Source: Populus alba (taxonomy: Eukaryota > Streptophyta > Magnoliopsida > Malpighiales > Salicaceae). From it: a DNA stretch of 64,000 nucleotides. The notes under the pieces were generated by a model, which made no database searches, was not told the DNA's origin, and worked only from the letters and a program-made list of their open reading frames with translations. The stretch spans positions 15,595,991 through 15,659,990 of the forward strand of contig NC_133302.1 in the NCBI RefSeq assembly GCF_005239225.2, in the 5' to 3' direction. The translations under genes and the position numbers were made by a program. Shown in pieces: positions 47,605 through 60,770 of this stretch. How positions within the stretch are numbered: position 1 is the stretch's first letter; each line of letters opens with the position of its first letter.

Positions 47605-48278
47605 GGTTCCGATTTAACCCTACAGAGGCTGAACTTGCTTGCCATTATCTTTACAACAAAGTCATGGGTCTTCCTCTATCTTGCCCTTGCATTGTTCAAG
47701 ATTATGATCTATATGGTCATGAGGAGCCTTGGCAAATATGGGAAAATTTTGGAGAGTACAATAATACCAGTAGTGATGACGAGGATGATGATGAAGTCGA
47801 GGCTGGTCCGTCTCCTCAGAATGATCTTTTCTTTTTCACAAATCTGAGAAAGATAAACCCTGGTATGAAATCCTCCAAATTTGATCGTGGTGTTGGGTCC
47901 AATGGGGGCCGTTGGCATGGCGACGATGTTCATTCATTCCATTCCAAAGGAATTACCTGGAGTCGAAGGAGATATTGTTACAAGAATCCCAATATAGGCA
48001 CTCCTGATGCTTCCTGGATTATGTTGGAGTATTCCCTCGATGATTCTCTTATGCAGAATGTTCCTCATTATACTGTGCTCTGTCGAATTCGGAAAAAGAG
48101 TAACAGGTATTGCAGTAGAAAGAGGAAATCAAGCCAATCTAGCTCTCAGCCTGAGCCTAAACGCCAGTCGAAGAAATTGAACTCGAAATTGAGGACACCT
48201 CCGATTGAAGAAACTGTTCATGTGACAGCACACCGACCTCACGTTCATGTTCCTGTGCCTTGGTGTGAATATCTCTGA
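47580..48278 (+). CDS. NAC-domain transcription factor-like protein, single exon (copy 1)
   Basis: 232 residues. NAC subdomains in order: A, GFRFNPTEAELACHYL (9-24); B, IVQDYDLYGHEEPWQIWE (38-55); C, DLFFFTNLRKINPG to GSNGGRWHG (82-114); D, RRRYCYKNPNIGTPDASWIM (129-148); E, YTVLCRIRKK (about 165). An acidic insert (SSDDEDDDEVE) separates B and C. A basic nuclear-localisation-like tail (SRKRKSS, KRQSKK) follows, with only a short C-terminus, so no clear activation domain. Typical NAC genes have introns and about 300 residues; this one is intronless and divergent in subdomain C (usual WYFF...GYWKATG). NAC proteins bind DNA as dimers via A and contact DNA via C/D. The CACTA element sits 412 bp upstream, so its ancestral upstream region is displaced by 18.8 kb. 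Confidence 0.85.
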   Translation: MSLANIAVGFRFNPTEAELACHYLYNKVMGLPLSCPCIVQDYDLYGHEEPWQIWENFGEYNNTSSDDEDDDEVEAGPSPQNDLFFFTNLRKINPGMKSSKFDRGVGSNGGRWHGDDVHSFHSKGITWSRRRYCYKNPNIGTPDASWIMLEYSLDDSLMQNVPHYTVLCRIRKKSNRYCSRKRKSSQSSSQPEPKRQSKKLNSKLRTPPIEETVHVTAHRPHVHVPVPWCEYL

Positions 48279-48799
48279 TCAATGCTATAAATTGATATGG
48301 TTCTCAGTTCTTGAAAAAAATGTTATGCATTCTATTCTCTCTGGTTTCTTGGATGATGGTGTTCTGCTGCTTCATCTTCCTTGCTGCAATAAACCAGTTT
48401 TGATGGTGATGTTTTCAATTTCGAAGATTGCGGCCCCATTCTGTGTTTCTTAGAGTTGCGTTATAGCTAGATTGGCTTAGATGCAATTGTTATAGTTATT
48501 GAAAATTAAAACTTGCAAGAGTGATTTTTCTTTGTAATGATTAGAGTTTCTTAAAGTTGCAAGACCGCAGACATGTATCTAACTATTGGAATCAACATTA
48601 CAAAGTTTAACTTAAATTTTACACCTATTTATTGAAATTTAGCAGAAATATTTGTTGTTTTTTTTCTTAACAATACATCAACAGTTCACAATGAATTATT
48701 AGCTACATGTCCTAAGACCATTCAATATTTTTGCATGAGTGTTTTAATCCTCAACAAAACCATTACCTTGGCTAGCTAACGAAAATTATGCAAATCTTA

Positions 48800-49115
48800 G
48801 ATGCCAGACCCAAGCTACCTGGGTCTGGCAACAACAATAGACCCAATGCATTTGGGTTTGGCAAATAAGCCAAGCCCAAACGCCCATGTCAGACCCAAGC
48901 GTTATGGGTTTGACAACCAAGCCAGACCCAAATGCCATGGGTCTGGAATAACATCAGACCCAAGTGACTTAGGTCTGCATACCATGTCAAGCCTAAGCGC
49001 TCATGCTAGACCCAAATGTCATGGGTTTAGCAACCAAGCCAGACCTAAGTTCCATGGGTCTGGAACCACGCCTTACCCAAGTGACTTAGGTCTGGGAAGC
49101 ACACCAAATCCATGT
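48800..49115. repeat. Array of AGACCCAAG/TGGGTCTGG inverted motifs
   Basis: About ten units of ~30-40 bp. Each contains a short inverted pair such as CAGACCCAAG and TGGGTCTGG around 4-6 central bases, joined by AACCAAGCC-type linkers. The open frame across it is repeat translation. Function unknown. Confidence 0.78.
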
Positions 49116-50044
49116 TATATGAACTTGATAAAATTTACAATGGTCAAGCTTTGATTTTTATTTAGATTCCACTCTTGTTGTCTTGATTGTGTATTAACTT
49201 CTCTACATCTTAAAACCTTTCTATCTATGTTACTATTTATGGTTTGTGTTAATTTCTATTTGTATTATTAATTAGATGTTAAAGTTTATGTTATCTTACA
49301 TATTTAGCATAAAAAAGAACAAAGTCCAGTGCAATGAAAGAAAACAAAAAGTGGTGGCGGAGCGCCGGCATGTATCTTGACTTATCTATATAGTGACTAT
49401 AAATTCAATTTAGAAAAAAAGGCAAAAATAGTAAAAATTGACTAGTCAAGACTTATAGTTGACCAACAACCAAGCCTCGTATTTTCTAATTAAACATCTG
49501 CTATGACTTGCCATTTGAAACTTGTGCACATAATAGTAAATTTCAATGGTATACCACTGCAAAGAAAATATTATCCCAAAATTTTATAGGAGGTATAAGA
49601 GATATTATAAAAGTGTTATAGGTGTATCTCACTATTGGGTGTAATTCCTCCAAGACAACTTTCTTTGTGTTTGAAGAATACACAAGTTAAAACACTGGAC
49701 TTGGACGAGATTGAATACATGCTAATATGTGTGTCATCATCCTTACATCAAGCTTTGATGTTTTGTTACTAGATGGATTAATTAAAAAAATTAAAGCAAA
49801 TGATAAGCCATTCATTATCAATTTATAGATGATACATGCATGATTGTATAGCGATGACAATGCCCTGGGCATAAATAATATAGGTCATCTATTCGATTTT
49901 TTAGTAAATGAGAAGATACTTTGTAGGGGACAACAAACAATAGACTTTACGAGACCAAATAACTTACAATTAGAATGTAATGATAAAAAAAATAAAAACA
50001 TGAAAATAACCAAGTTATTATGATTTAATTGCATATTTCGGAGA
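49116..50044. other. Non-genic spacer between the NAC copies
   Basis: AT-rich, no supported gene or RNA. Homology with the 5' flank of NAC copy 1 starts at about 50045. Confidence 0.6.
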
Positions 50045-50534
50045 TTTTTAATGATGTTTTTACAAATATTAAGAACTAGAATAAAATTTATTTAATAAAA
50101 TCATATCAAGATTATAAATTGATTTTGCTCGAGATGACCTATAAACATACAAAATATTTATTCAATTTATTATTCTACAATGTGTGAAGCTTTTTATTCG
50201 TACTATCTAAACAAACAATTTCCAAGTGCACAATATCATATTTCTCATTGTTTTTTTTTTTTCATATATTTATTATTGTTATTTCCGTGGTTAATTTACC
50301 ATCAGGCTGTCCAAGTTCTTTTGGGATTTAAAAGGGAGGCCTTCCTTTCCTTGCATATTTTCCGTTTACAACTAGTAATACAAAACAATTCATCAGTAAT
50401 TTGTTGCACCGACCTGACCCTCTTTCTCTTATAAATTACTAGTAGCAGTATAGCAGCATGGATTATTCTTCTTCTGCTCTCAGATTGGCTTTCTCCCGCG
50501 CGCTGCTATCTTCTGTTTCTTTCCGGAATCGATC

Positions 50535-51745
50535 ATGTCTCTTGCTAATATTGCTGTAGGGTTCCGATTTAACCCTACAGAGGCTGAACTTGCTTGCCAT
50601 TATCTTTAGAACAAAGTCATGGGTCTTCCTCTATCTTGCCCTTGCATTGTTCAAGATTATGATCTATATGGTCATGAGGAGCCTTGGCAAATATGGGAAA
50701 ATTTTGGAGAGTACAATAATACCAGTAGTGATTAAAGAAAATCTGAAGACGTGAGTAGAACAATTTGTTCTAATGGTTTGTTTACTGAAACGTGAACATA
50801 CAATCTTTATTGATACATTACACTACCATTAGCAGAGTATTTAAAGTTGACTGAAGATGACATATACAAGGATTCAAAGAGCTAGCCAACTAAGGATTAT
50901 CTTGAGTGTTTATCTTGATAAGCATGAACAAGGACATGAGGCGGCTTCCATGCATTGTCAATTCTAACTTGGAATCACAGAGTCCCTTTTACTTTCGGAT
51001 GAATCACAGTAGTCTCCTTATCTTGTTAGACTACCATTCTGACTTGAATTTGTTACCCTTGAAAACATCTTTATCTCCTGACTTTTCTCCATTAAACTCG
51101 GAAGTTTTGTAGAACAATGTGGGCAGCATCGTAGGGAGCTTTGTGAGAGAATTCTGCCTTATTACTCCACTAGCATAGACACCCTTATCTCTCCACTGAA
51201 CTCTCACAAAGCTTGTTGTCAGATTGTGTTGTGCTAACAGTGATGACGAGGATGATGATGAAGTCGAGGCTGGTCCGTCTCCTCAGAATGATCTTTTCTT
51301 TTTCACAAATCTGAGAAAGATAAACCCTGGTATGAAATCCTCCAAATTTGATCGTGGTGTTGGGTCCAATGGGGGCCGTTGGCATGGCGACGATGTTCAT
51401 TCATTCCATTCCAAAGGAATTACCTGGAATCGAAGGAGATATTGTTACAAGAATCCCAATATAGGCACTCCTGATGCTTCCTGGATTATGTTGGAGTATT
51501 CCCTCGATGATTCTCTTATGCAGAATGTTCCTCATTATACTGTGCTCTGTCGAATTCGGAAAAAGAGTAACAGGTATTGCAGTAGAAAGAGGAAATCAAG
51601 CCAATCTAGCTCTCAGCCTGAGCCTAAACGCCAGTCGAAGAAATTGAACTCGAAATTGAGGACACCTCCGATTGAAGAAACTGTTCATGTGACAGCACAC
51701 CGACCTCACGTTCATGTTCCTGTGCCTTGGTGTGAATATCTCTGA
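50535..51745 (+). pseudogene. NAC copy 2, broken by a nonsense codon and an LTR insertion
   Basis: Coding sequence matches NAC copy 1 almost base for base. TAC (Tyr25) is TAG at 50607-50609, within subdomain A. A 507-bp insertion (50733-51239) splits the gene at the acidic insert between subdomains B and C. One other change is seen in the remaining part, Ser128 to Asn. The downstream half stays open (51224-51745): an ATG within the inserted sequence reads MCCAN and then runs in frame into SDDEDDD and subdomains C, D and E. Whether a truncated DNA-contacting fragment is made is unknown; the dimerisation part would be missing. Confidence 0.9.
50733..51239 (-). mobile_element. Solo LTR-like insertion in NAC copy 2
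   Basis: 507 bp bounded by GTGAT on both sides (50728-50732 and 51240-51244). The uninterrupted gene in copy 1 has a single GTGAT at this place. On the minus strand it starts TGTTAGCACAACACAATC, typical of an LTR start; it ends TTTCTTTA, so the usual CA end reads TA. No internal genes, hence a solo LTR, probably Copia-type. Confidence 0.82.
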
Positions 51746-51960
51746 TCAATGCTATAAATTTATGCATTCTATTCTCTCTGGTTTCTTGGATGATGGTGTG
51801 CTGCTGCATCATCTTCTTTGCTGCAATAAACCAGTTTTGATGGTGATGTTTTCAATTTCAAAGATTGCGGCCTCATTCTGTGTTTCTTACGGTTACGTTA
51901 GAGCTAGATTGGCTAGATGCAATTGTTGTAGTTATTTAAAATTAAAACTTGCAATTGTTT

Positions 51961-54900
51961 AATTTAGATCATATAAAATTTTATATCACAAAATAGAATA
52001 ACATAAACTTAAAACAAAGTTATTTTTATAGACAATAACCTAAATAGAAGCTATAGCACAAACCCAAACTCAAAATGAATTAACCAAAAATATTCTTTTA
52101 TAAACAAAAAATAAATTTTTATAAACAAAAAACTATTTTATAATAAATCAAAACCTCAACCAAAGAAAAAAATTAGAATCTGGAGCTCGTGGCCTAAGTA
52201 GAACACGTGACGTTTAAGCACAAATTTCACTTTGTATAAATCCTCACGTCTCTAAAAGTATTGGCGCTTTAGAGACTCTTTTTTTTTTTATCTCTTTAAT
52301 TTATTATTATATAAACTATTAGGCGTTTCTTAGTGTGTTTTTTAATAATAATAAAAAAAACATGACTAGAGTCATGGACCGCAAAGTTGTCAAAAACATA
52401 TTTTTAACATGACACAAAAAATATAATATAAACCCGGATTGTAAAATCGTAAAATTTTTTTTTAACAATATTTGTACTGATTTTTTTTTTGAATTCTTAT
52501 CAATATCTATACCATGTTGTTATCCCACATTAAACCTATTACTAGAGAAATTGTTTTTAGATGCCATGCGTTCAATAATTCAAGAATCAATTTGAATCAG
52601 GCTTGTAATCAATTCAAATATTATTATTAGAACCAAATTGTGATCAATACAAACACAACTTAGATATTCTATAAACATATTTTATTTTGGAAACATCATC
52701 AATAACTAGTCAATAAAATTATGACTATATCAAATTGCATATCAGCACACTGTTATTATACCATTTAAAAAAAAATTTAAAATATTTTTTAAAACGCTAA
52801 AACAAATAAGGTTCAAAAAAATATTAAATATATGTATGATGAGAGTTTATATGTGAGTTTCAATCTTTTTTTAAATTTTGATTTTTTTTTATTTTAAATT
52901 CAATATTTTAATATTGAATTTTAAAAATAAAAAATATTTTTTAATATTTTTTAAAAATTATTTTAAAAGATAATTAGTATTACACTTACACCCAAAGTTA
53001 AAGTTGGGCTACTTATCACTGAATTGAAAGAAGCATCAGTGTTACTGTTGTGGGCTTTGGCTTTTGGTATTGTCATGTCAAAGTGTTCATTTTTATGTCA
53101 AAAACTAATCTTGAATGTGACTTTCTGGTAGCAGAAAATGGATCCTCTGTATGATTCTTAATTTTCCTTTGACAAAACTAACCACTGACATAGATCCAGT
53201 GGTCTGTGCTTGGAGTTGCTTCGCATGGCTAACAATGTTTTGCCTGAACGGTTGCTTGGAAGGATAAATTGGGCGGTTAGCATCAAATAAACGGTGAAAT
53301 GACATATAAACAAGAAATTTTAGGAATACTGCAGTATATGATGCTTTTTGTGTTAAAATCGTAAAAATGACTGTCAATTTGTGATTTCATCTGATTTTAT
53401 TGATTTTAACTCGATTTTATCTATTTTCGAGTTTTTAAAGTGATTTTACACGTTAAGCATGTATTGACTCGCAAAATCGTATAATTTTACGAGTCAATTT
53501 ATGATTTTAACAACCTTGATGGACTATATTAGGTCCAATCAAATAGTTTTATTTACTTATATGATAGAAAAAATAACAACAATAAATATACAATATTTTA
53601 AAAGAAAAAATGATATCAATGACTAGAAGAAAAAAGAATGTTTATCATAAGGGAAAAAAACTACAAAGCCAAATTTTAAGATAATCCAATGTTAAAGGAT
53701 GAAATTCAAAAAAAATTAAAAAATGACAAAGTAAAGCGCCTCAAGTCAACCCCAGCTAGCAGGACAAACTCGCAACCCAAGTCATAAGACCGGGCCAACC
53801 TCATAGAAAGAAATTTGAAAAAAAAAATGATAACCACTTCCCTAAAATCCAAATGTAGAAGGATGAGATAAAAAAAAAATTAGTCAATAAAAAGAAGCAC
53901 AAAAAAAACCCTTACAAAATCAGGTAAGGCTATCAAATCTCGTAAGTCGAATCATATGAACATAATAACCGAATAGAATGCAAATAAAATAAAATAACGA
54001 AGCTTAATTTAAAAAAGAACCTAATTTTGAAGGGCGAAACTGAAAAAACATATACAACAAAGTGACCCCAAAAAAATAACCACCCAACAAAATAACCAAG
54101 TTAATCGACAAAACCTGTTGTCCAAGTCATAGGATTGACATAACCTGATTGAAAGAAAGCGAAAGAAATCATAAAGCCCATTTTACAAAATAAACAATGT
54201 TGAAGGGTGAAATGAAAATAATAATAATGTTAACTTATATTAACTTTTTAAACTCATAACCTGAGTCTCTAAACTGGAAGCATTCCATCTGAAAAAACAA
54301 AGAAACCTAATTCCCATCAAATAAACTGTCGAAGGATGAATAAAAAAAACTCAATTATATAAAAGGATAAAAAAGATAGAAATTAAGACTATGAAAACCA
54401 AACTTGAAAAATGAGAGTTCATCTTAAAATTTTGAATTGAAGGAGGAAATTAAAAAAAAAATCAATTTCATAAATGGATCCAAAATACAAAATCAAAATA
54501 AAAAAAATGAGAACTAGATTTGAAAAAAAATAACTAATCACAATTACGGATTCAAGTATGAAATTGATAACAAATTTGATAAAAGGACCTAGAACAAAAA
54601 TTAAAGGAAAAAAATAAGGATCAAATTTTGAATGACAAGCTTGAATTTTAAGGAGAGTAGAGAGAAAGGAGAAAAAGAAAAAGTAAAAGACTACCGGCAA
54701 AACACCATCATATAAACAAAATCTATAGTTTAGAGGCTGGGAGATGCTGAATGTGCTGCCAGAAAACCGTGAGCACCTCCCACCTGCACGTGCCAACCAA
54801 CTTAGTATTTTAGTTACATTTATATTTTTAAAATACCAAATCACTCCTTAGTCAACTTGATAATAATTAAAAAATTAGAATGAAAGTACGAAAAAAGCCC

Positions 54901-56786
54901 CTGGACGCTTGTTAAATAAGTTTTGCTTTAAGACTAATATTTTAGTTATTTTATTGTGCTTTTAAAATTTGAAAAAATCTACTTGTCTTAGATCAATTTG
55001 ATAATGTCTAATGTACCTTATAAAAAGTTAATATTATCAACAATAACTATTTTCGTTGATTTTTCTTTTTAGAAATGTAAATTAGTCATTACATTGTTAC
55101 AATGAAAAGTGAATCATCTCACTTAATAATGTTTTCCCTCTCTAAATAGCTTTTTATTAATATGTCAACTTCGCGATGACTAGTTTTTCAATTGAGTGGA
55201 TGAAGCTGCCTGCTGATTGTTCAAGGAGAATAACAAAATTTTGTGTTGCTGAGTTAGCGACGGTCTTCAATTATATTTGCTTTGGATGTTTCGGTTAATT
55301 TCTATTCTTGCATTGTTGAGTTGGAACTCTTTAAGTTTGTTTTCATTACATATTCACTGGTTTTTTCTTTCTCGACCACATTTAAACTACATAAATTGGA
55401 TTTCAAAGTTTTTTTTTTTTTTAAAAGAGAAAAAAACCATTAATTTGTTCTATCAATTTTGGGTATTTCTTTTTCCATGAATGAATTTATGTTTAGAATG
55501 GAGGGAGTTGAGATATTCCTTTAAGCTTTTAAATTAATACAGAGGTAGATTCTTCATGACCAGATAAACGGGTATCAGTTAGGAGATCAAAGCTCTGCCA
55601 TGACCCTAGAAATACATTTGGTTTAAGCTGGCAGGAAGAACAAAGCGGTCCTGTTCTTGTGAAAAAGGAAATGCTTCCCTGCCTTTCTGTTAGCTGTTCC
55701 CCTGTTACCTGAGGAAATCATTATCTTTGATGATAACATCCATGATTTAAATGGATCTTATTAAGTATTTTACAAATAAGGAAAAAGATTTTCGTTATCC
55801 CTGCAAATCACAAGTACTGTTTCTGCAATTGCTTATTGGAAAGAATCATGGAGGGTTTATGTATGCAGGGCAAATTTGGTTTCCTGGAAATAATTCGTTT
55901 TTGGGCAGCCTTGATTGGTTATGATTCAGGAGTGACTGCTAATGATTTCCTGCAGGCTTAACCATCAGAAAGACTTGTCTGATTGATCTTAGGCCGCTTG
56001 TTGAGTAATTTATCTGGTAAAACCATTGAGCCTGTGGCACTAACAACATCACTTGATTGTTTGAATGGTGACTGAAGTGCATTGACGTAATTTAAACATT
56101 TAGCAATATTTGATGTGTGATTGGAAGCACTCAAGGAGGAGAACTGAACGAGTAATATAATGTTCCTCGAACAACTTGAATTTGGTTTTAAGATTTGCTT
56201 GCGGTTGATGGTTCTGCTAATATAGGGCAATGCAAATATATGAACTTCAGCGTGTTCATGCACTTCCCCGGGCCAGCATGGTTTGTAACCAAGAATTTGA
56301 ACGTTTTACCAGCTGTTCTTTCTGGTTTATTTCTCCCTTAGATTGACTAAGACTCCAACTTCAATTTTTGATGCCCTGTCTCACTGGCTGCAACATTTTA
56401 GTCTTGGAACTAGATGACCAAAGCAGACTGTTGCATCTATGTACACTGCAATGGTAAAAGATGGAAACTTGAGGTGGCTTGCCTGCAACAAGGCAGACAG
56501 TTGCATCTACACTGTGTTGTGCCTGCTCCTAAGATTGACCAAACTCCACCTTAGTTTTTCGTTGAAAAAAAGGGACATTGTAAGATCTTTGATGTATACT
56601 CCTATAGGCTTATCCTGAATGATTATATTTTGCAGTTATGTATAGGTGAATAATTGTGAATCTAAACGAAAGATCAGATTTCAAGTGCATGGATTAAGGT
56701 TAATCGCTTGGTAACACATTGAAACGTCTCATTGAGATGTACAGTGCATTTAGATTAAGAGTAAGGGAACATCAAGAACAGTAAAA
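51961..56786. other. Long repeat-rich region without a supported gene
   Basis: AT-rich. About 53340-53520 is rich in AAAATCGTA/TTTTACGAGTC inverted motifs, probably a MITE. 53690-54620 is a diffuse array. Two protein-like minus-strand frames (53105-53377 and 55958-56263) have unbiased composition and plausible length, but no start context, splice model or family I recognise; they may be gene relics. Confidence 0.45.
53690..54620. repeat. Diffuse array of AAGGATGAAATTGAAAAAAA-type units
   Basis: Irregular repeats of ~130-180 bp containing variants of GAAGGATGAAAT and CAAGTCATAGGATTGACATAAC. They resemble the GGTTAACCC-type repeats at 59550-59830. Confidence 0.5.
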
Positions 56787-58482
<1,696 letters not shown>

Positions 58483-58537
58483 ATCTCTTTGTTGCAAAGC
58501 TTTCTGTCTTTCTAGCTGCTCAGGCGCTTCTGTTGTG

Positions 58538-58709
58538 GATTGGCTAAGGTAACAATGGGATATAGAAAAACTGAATGAGGAGATACTTTATGCTTGAGCT
58601 GGTGGATGTAGACATGCCACATTGGACACACATCATGGTTTGTGATTGGCTGGTGTAGCAGATGTGTAATCTGACAAAGAGGTTTGATAGGATGGTTTTG
58701 TTGACGTGG
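58538..58709 (-). promoter_or_regulatory. Candidate light-gene promoter elements upstream of LHCB5
   Basis: On the minus strand: CCAAT boxes at about 58538-58544 and 58644-58650, an ACGT-core CCACGTCAA at 58701-58709, and a TATA-like CTATATCC near 58560-58567. CCAAT and ACGT cores are common in light-regulated antenna genes. Function inferred only. Confidence 0.35.
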
Positions 58710-58927
58710 AAGATCACGGGGCTGATGTGGAATGCTCTTGAAGTTCATGGATAAAATATTGGTGGCCTATCCAAATTCTCATCCATAAGTTTTTTGTTGT
58801 TTTACACAAAAGCTTTCGCAATAACTATGTTGGTTTAGGGACACATACTATGGGTTCAAAGAAAACAATGCCCTCGTAATCATGGCAAGCCTGAGCTCTA
58901 CTCCATAGAAGTTAAGGGTGCTAAGCG

Positions 58928-59115
58928 ACTGTTTAGTATTGTGTTTTTAATTGGGTTTACATGTGTTTTAAAAATATATTTATTTTGAAAAAACATTAAA
59001 TTGATTTTTTTTTAATATTTTATAATAATTTTAAAGTGCTCATGTCAAAATCTTTAAAAACAATTCTAAAAAAAAATATTTCTAAATAAAATAATATTTT
59101 TTAAAAAATGCCACA
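58928..59115. mobile_element. Copy of the AT-rich MITE-like family
   Basis: It has the family order: GTTTAGTATTGTGTTTTTAA, then TTAAATTGATTTTTTTT, then CTCATGTCAAAATC, then ATGCCACAACACAA. It lies ~450 bp upstream of LHCB5. Ends are approximate. Confidence 0.5.
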
Positions 59116-59125
59116 ACACAACTAA

Positions 59126-60770
59126 CTAAGAAAGGGTTTTTACTTCCATGACTTCAAGGGTGACTTGTAACCCGGCATAGTTTGTCACTAGATATATGAC
59201 CCGCGTGATGCCGCGGGTTTTTTTTTTTGTATAAAAAATATTAAAAAAAAACAAAAATTTAAAAAATTTTGGGTTTTTTTTTTTTTTTTGCAAAGCTATA
59301 CCCAAGAATTTAGGGTTTAGTTGCAACGCCTGACTTAAAAGTAATATTAATAATAAAATTAAACTTGCATGACCCAAGTTTAAGTGAGTCTGACTGCAAC
59401 ACCGGACCTAAAAATATTGGATGTTGGTCTGACTATAAGGTCATGTCATAAAAGTGTGATAATTAAATAGATTAATTAAAAAAAAACAATGAAAAAATCA
59501 ATAGGAAGGAAAAAACTAATGAAGAAAAAGAAAAAAAAAAATGAATTAATTGGGTTAACCCTTTAAACCAGGTTATTTCGTAAAACCTGGGATTCACGCC
59601 ATGAAAGTTTGATAACTAAATAGAAAAAAAATGACGGGTTTACCCATAATTAACTAGGTTAACCCATCAAACCAAGTTAACCCGTCAAGCTCAGGATACG
59701 TGTCATGAAAGTATGAAAGTCTGATAATTAAATAGAAAAAAAATTAATTTTAACAAACTAAACTAAATGAAAAAAAATAACTCGTCAAATCAGGTTAACC
59801 CATCAAACCCGAGATCCGTATCATGAAAATCTGATAACTAAATAAAAAAAATTTAACATTAACAAACTAAATCAAACAAAAAAAATTAAAAAGAAAAAAA
59901 AAAGCTAATATTGTAGTAATTCATAGTGTTTTTTTTTTTTTTTTGAAAAAAGCTACAAAGCTAAGTTCTCAACCAATCAATATAAAAAAAACCCGATAAA
60001 GACTATTTTTTTTTTTTTAAAAAAAAGAAGAAGTCAATTTTGGGTAAAATAAAAAAAAAACATGTAAAAAAAAAAAGAAACAAAAGCGAGAAAAAAAAAC
60101 ACGTTGGAAAAGCTACAATGTTTTAAAAAAATAAACAAAAAAACTAAATTTTCAACCAGCTCAATATCAAAAAAAATAAAATCAACAAAAATAATTCTGA
60201 AAAAAAAAAGCAAAAAAAAAAGAAGAAACAATGTAAAAACTGACAATTTTGGAAAAAAATAAAAACATATAAAAAAATAAAAAACATGTAGGGAAAGCTA
60301 AAGCTAGATTATTAGTCAGCTCAATATTGAAAAAATAAATTCGATAAAGATAATTTTTTAAAAAAATATGTGAGGAAACACTGCAGCAAAACAAAAATTA
60401 TGTAGGGGAAATACTGCAGCAATCCATATTATTTTTTTTAAAAAAACTACAAAGCTAAATTCTCAACCAACTTAATATAAAAAAAATAAAATCTACAAAG
60501 ACCATTTTGAAAAGAAAAAAAAAACAATGTATGAGAATATTATAGCAATCCACAATGTTTTAAACAAAAAAACTACATAGTTAAATTTTCAACCAGCTCA
60601 ATATTTAAAAAAAAAATAGTAAAGATAATTTTGAAAAAAAAAATTAAAAAAAAAAAGAAGTCAATTTTGGGGGGGAAAAAAAAGAAAAAAAAACCATGTC
60701 AAAAAAAAAGAAGAAACAAAAATGAAAAAAAAAAAAACTGCTACAATGAATATCCCATGCATTTTAGAGT
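59126..60770. repeat. Repeat block: GGTTAACCC units and A-rich ~165-bp units, possibly a Helitron derivative
   Basis: The left part contains TCACTAGATATATGACCCGC followed by a GCCGCGGG hairpin-like motif. Then come three ~125-bp units with GGTTAACCCATCAAAC and TCATGAAAGT.TGATAACTA (59550-59870), then about five ~165-bp units with AAAGCTACAA, TCTCAACCA and CAATAT plus long A runs (59880-60770). A motif with GCGCTGCCGCGGGC recurs at 61634-61650. The TC...GCGGG start resembles some plant Helitron 5' ends, but no CTRR end was pinned down. Confidence 0.5.

Larger units (their letters stand above)
50045..51960. repeat. Second unit of a tandem NAC duplication
   Basis: Homologous to 28259-28342 plus 47168-48535 once the CACTA element is removed. 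The outer 5' part (50045-50160) is visibly more diverged (roughly one difference in seven bases by eye), while the promoter and coding part are almost identical apart from the solo-LTR insertion. Homology fades after about 51950. Confidence 0.88.

Noticed and set aside
48801..49154. 117-codon frame with Pro/Gly/Leu repeats
   Set aside because: It follows the inverted-motif array exactly and has no support as a protein.
54419..54844. 141-codon Phe-rich minus-strand frame
   Set aside because: Composition reflects A-rich repeats on the plus strand; the frame overlaps the repeat array at 53690-54620.
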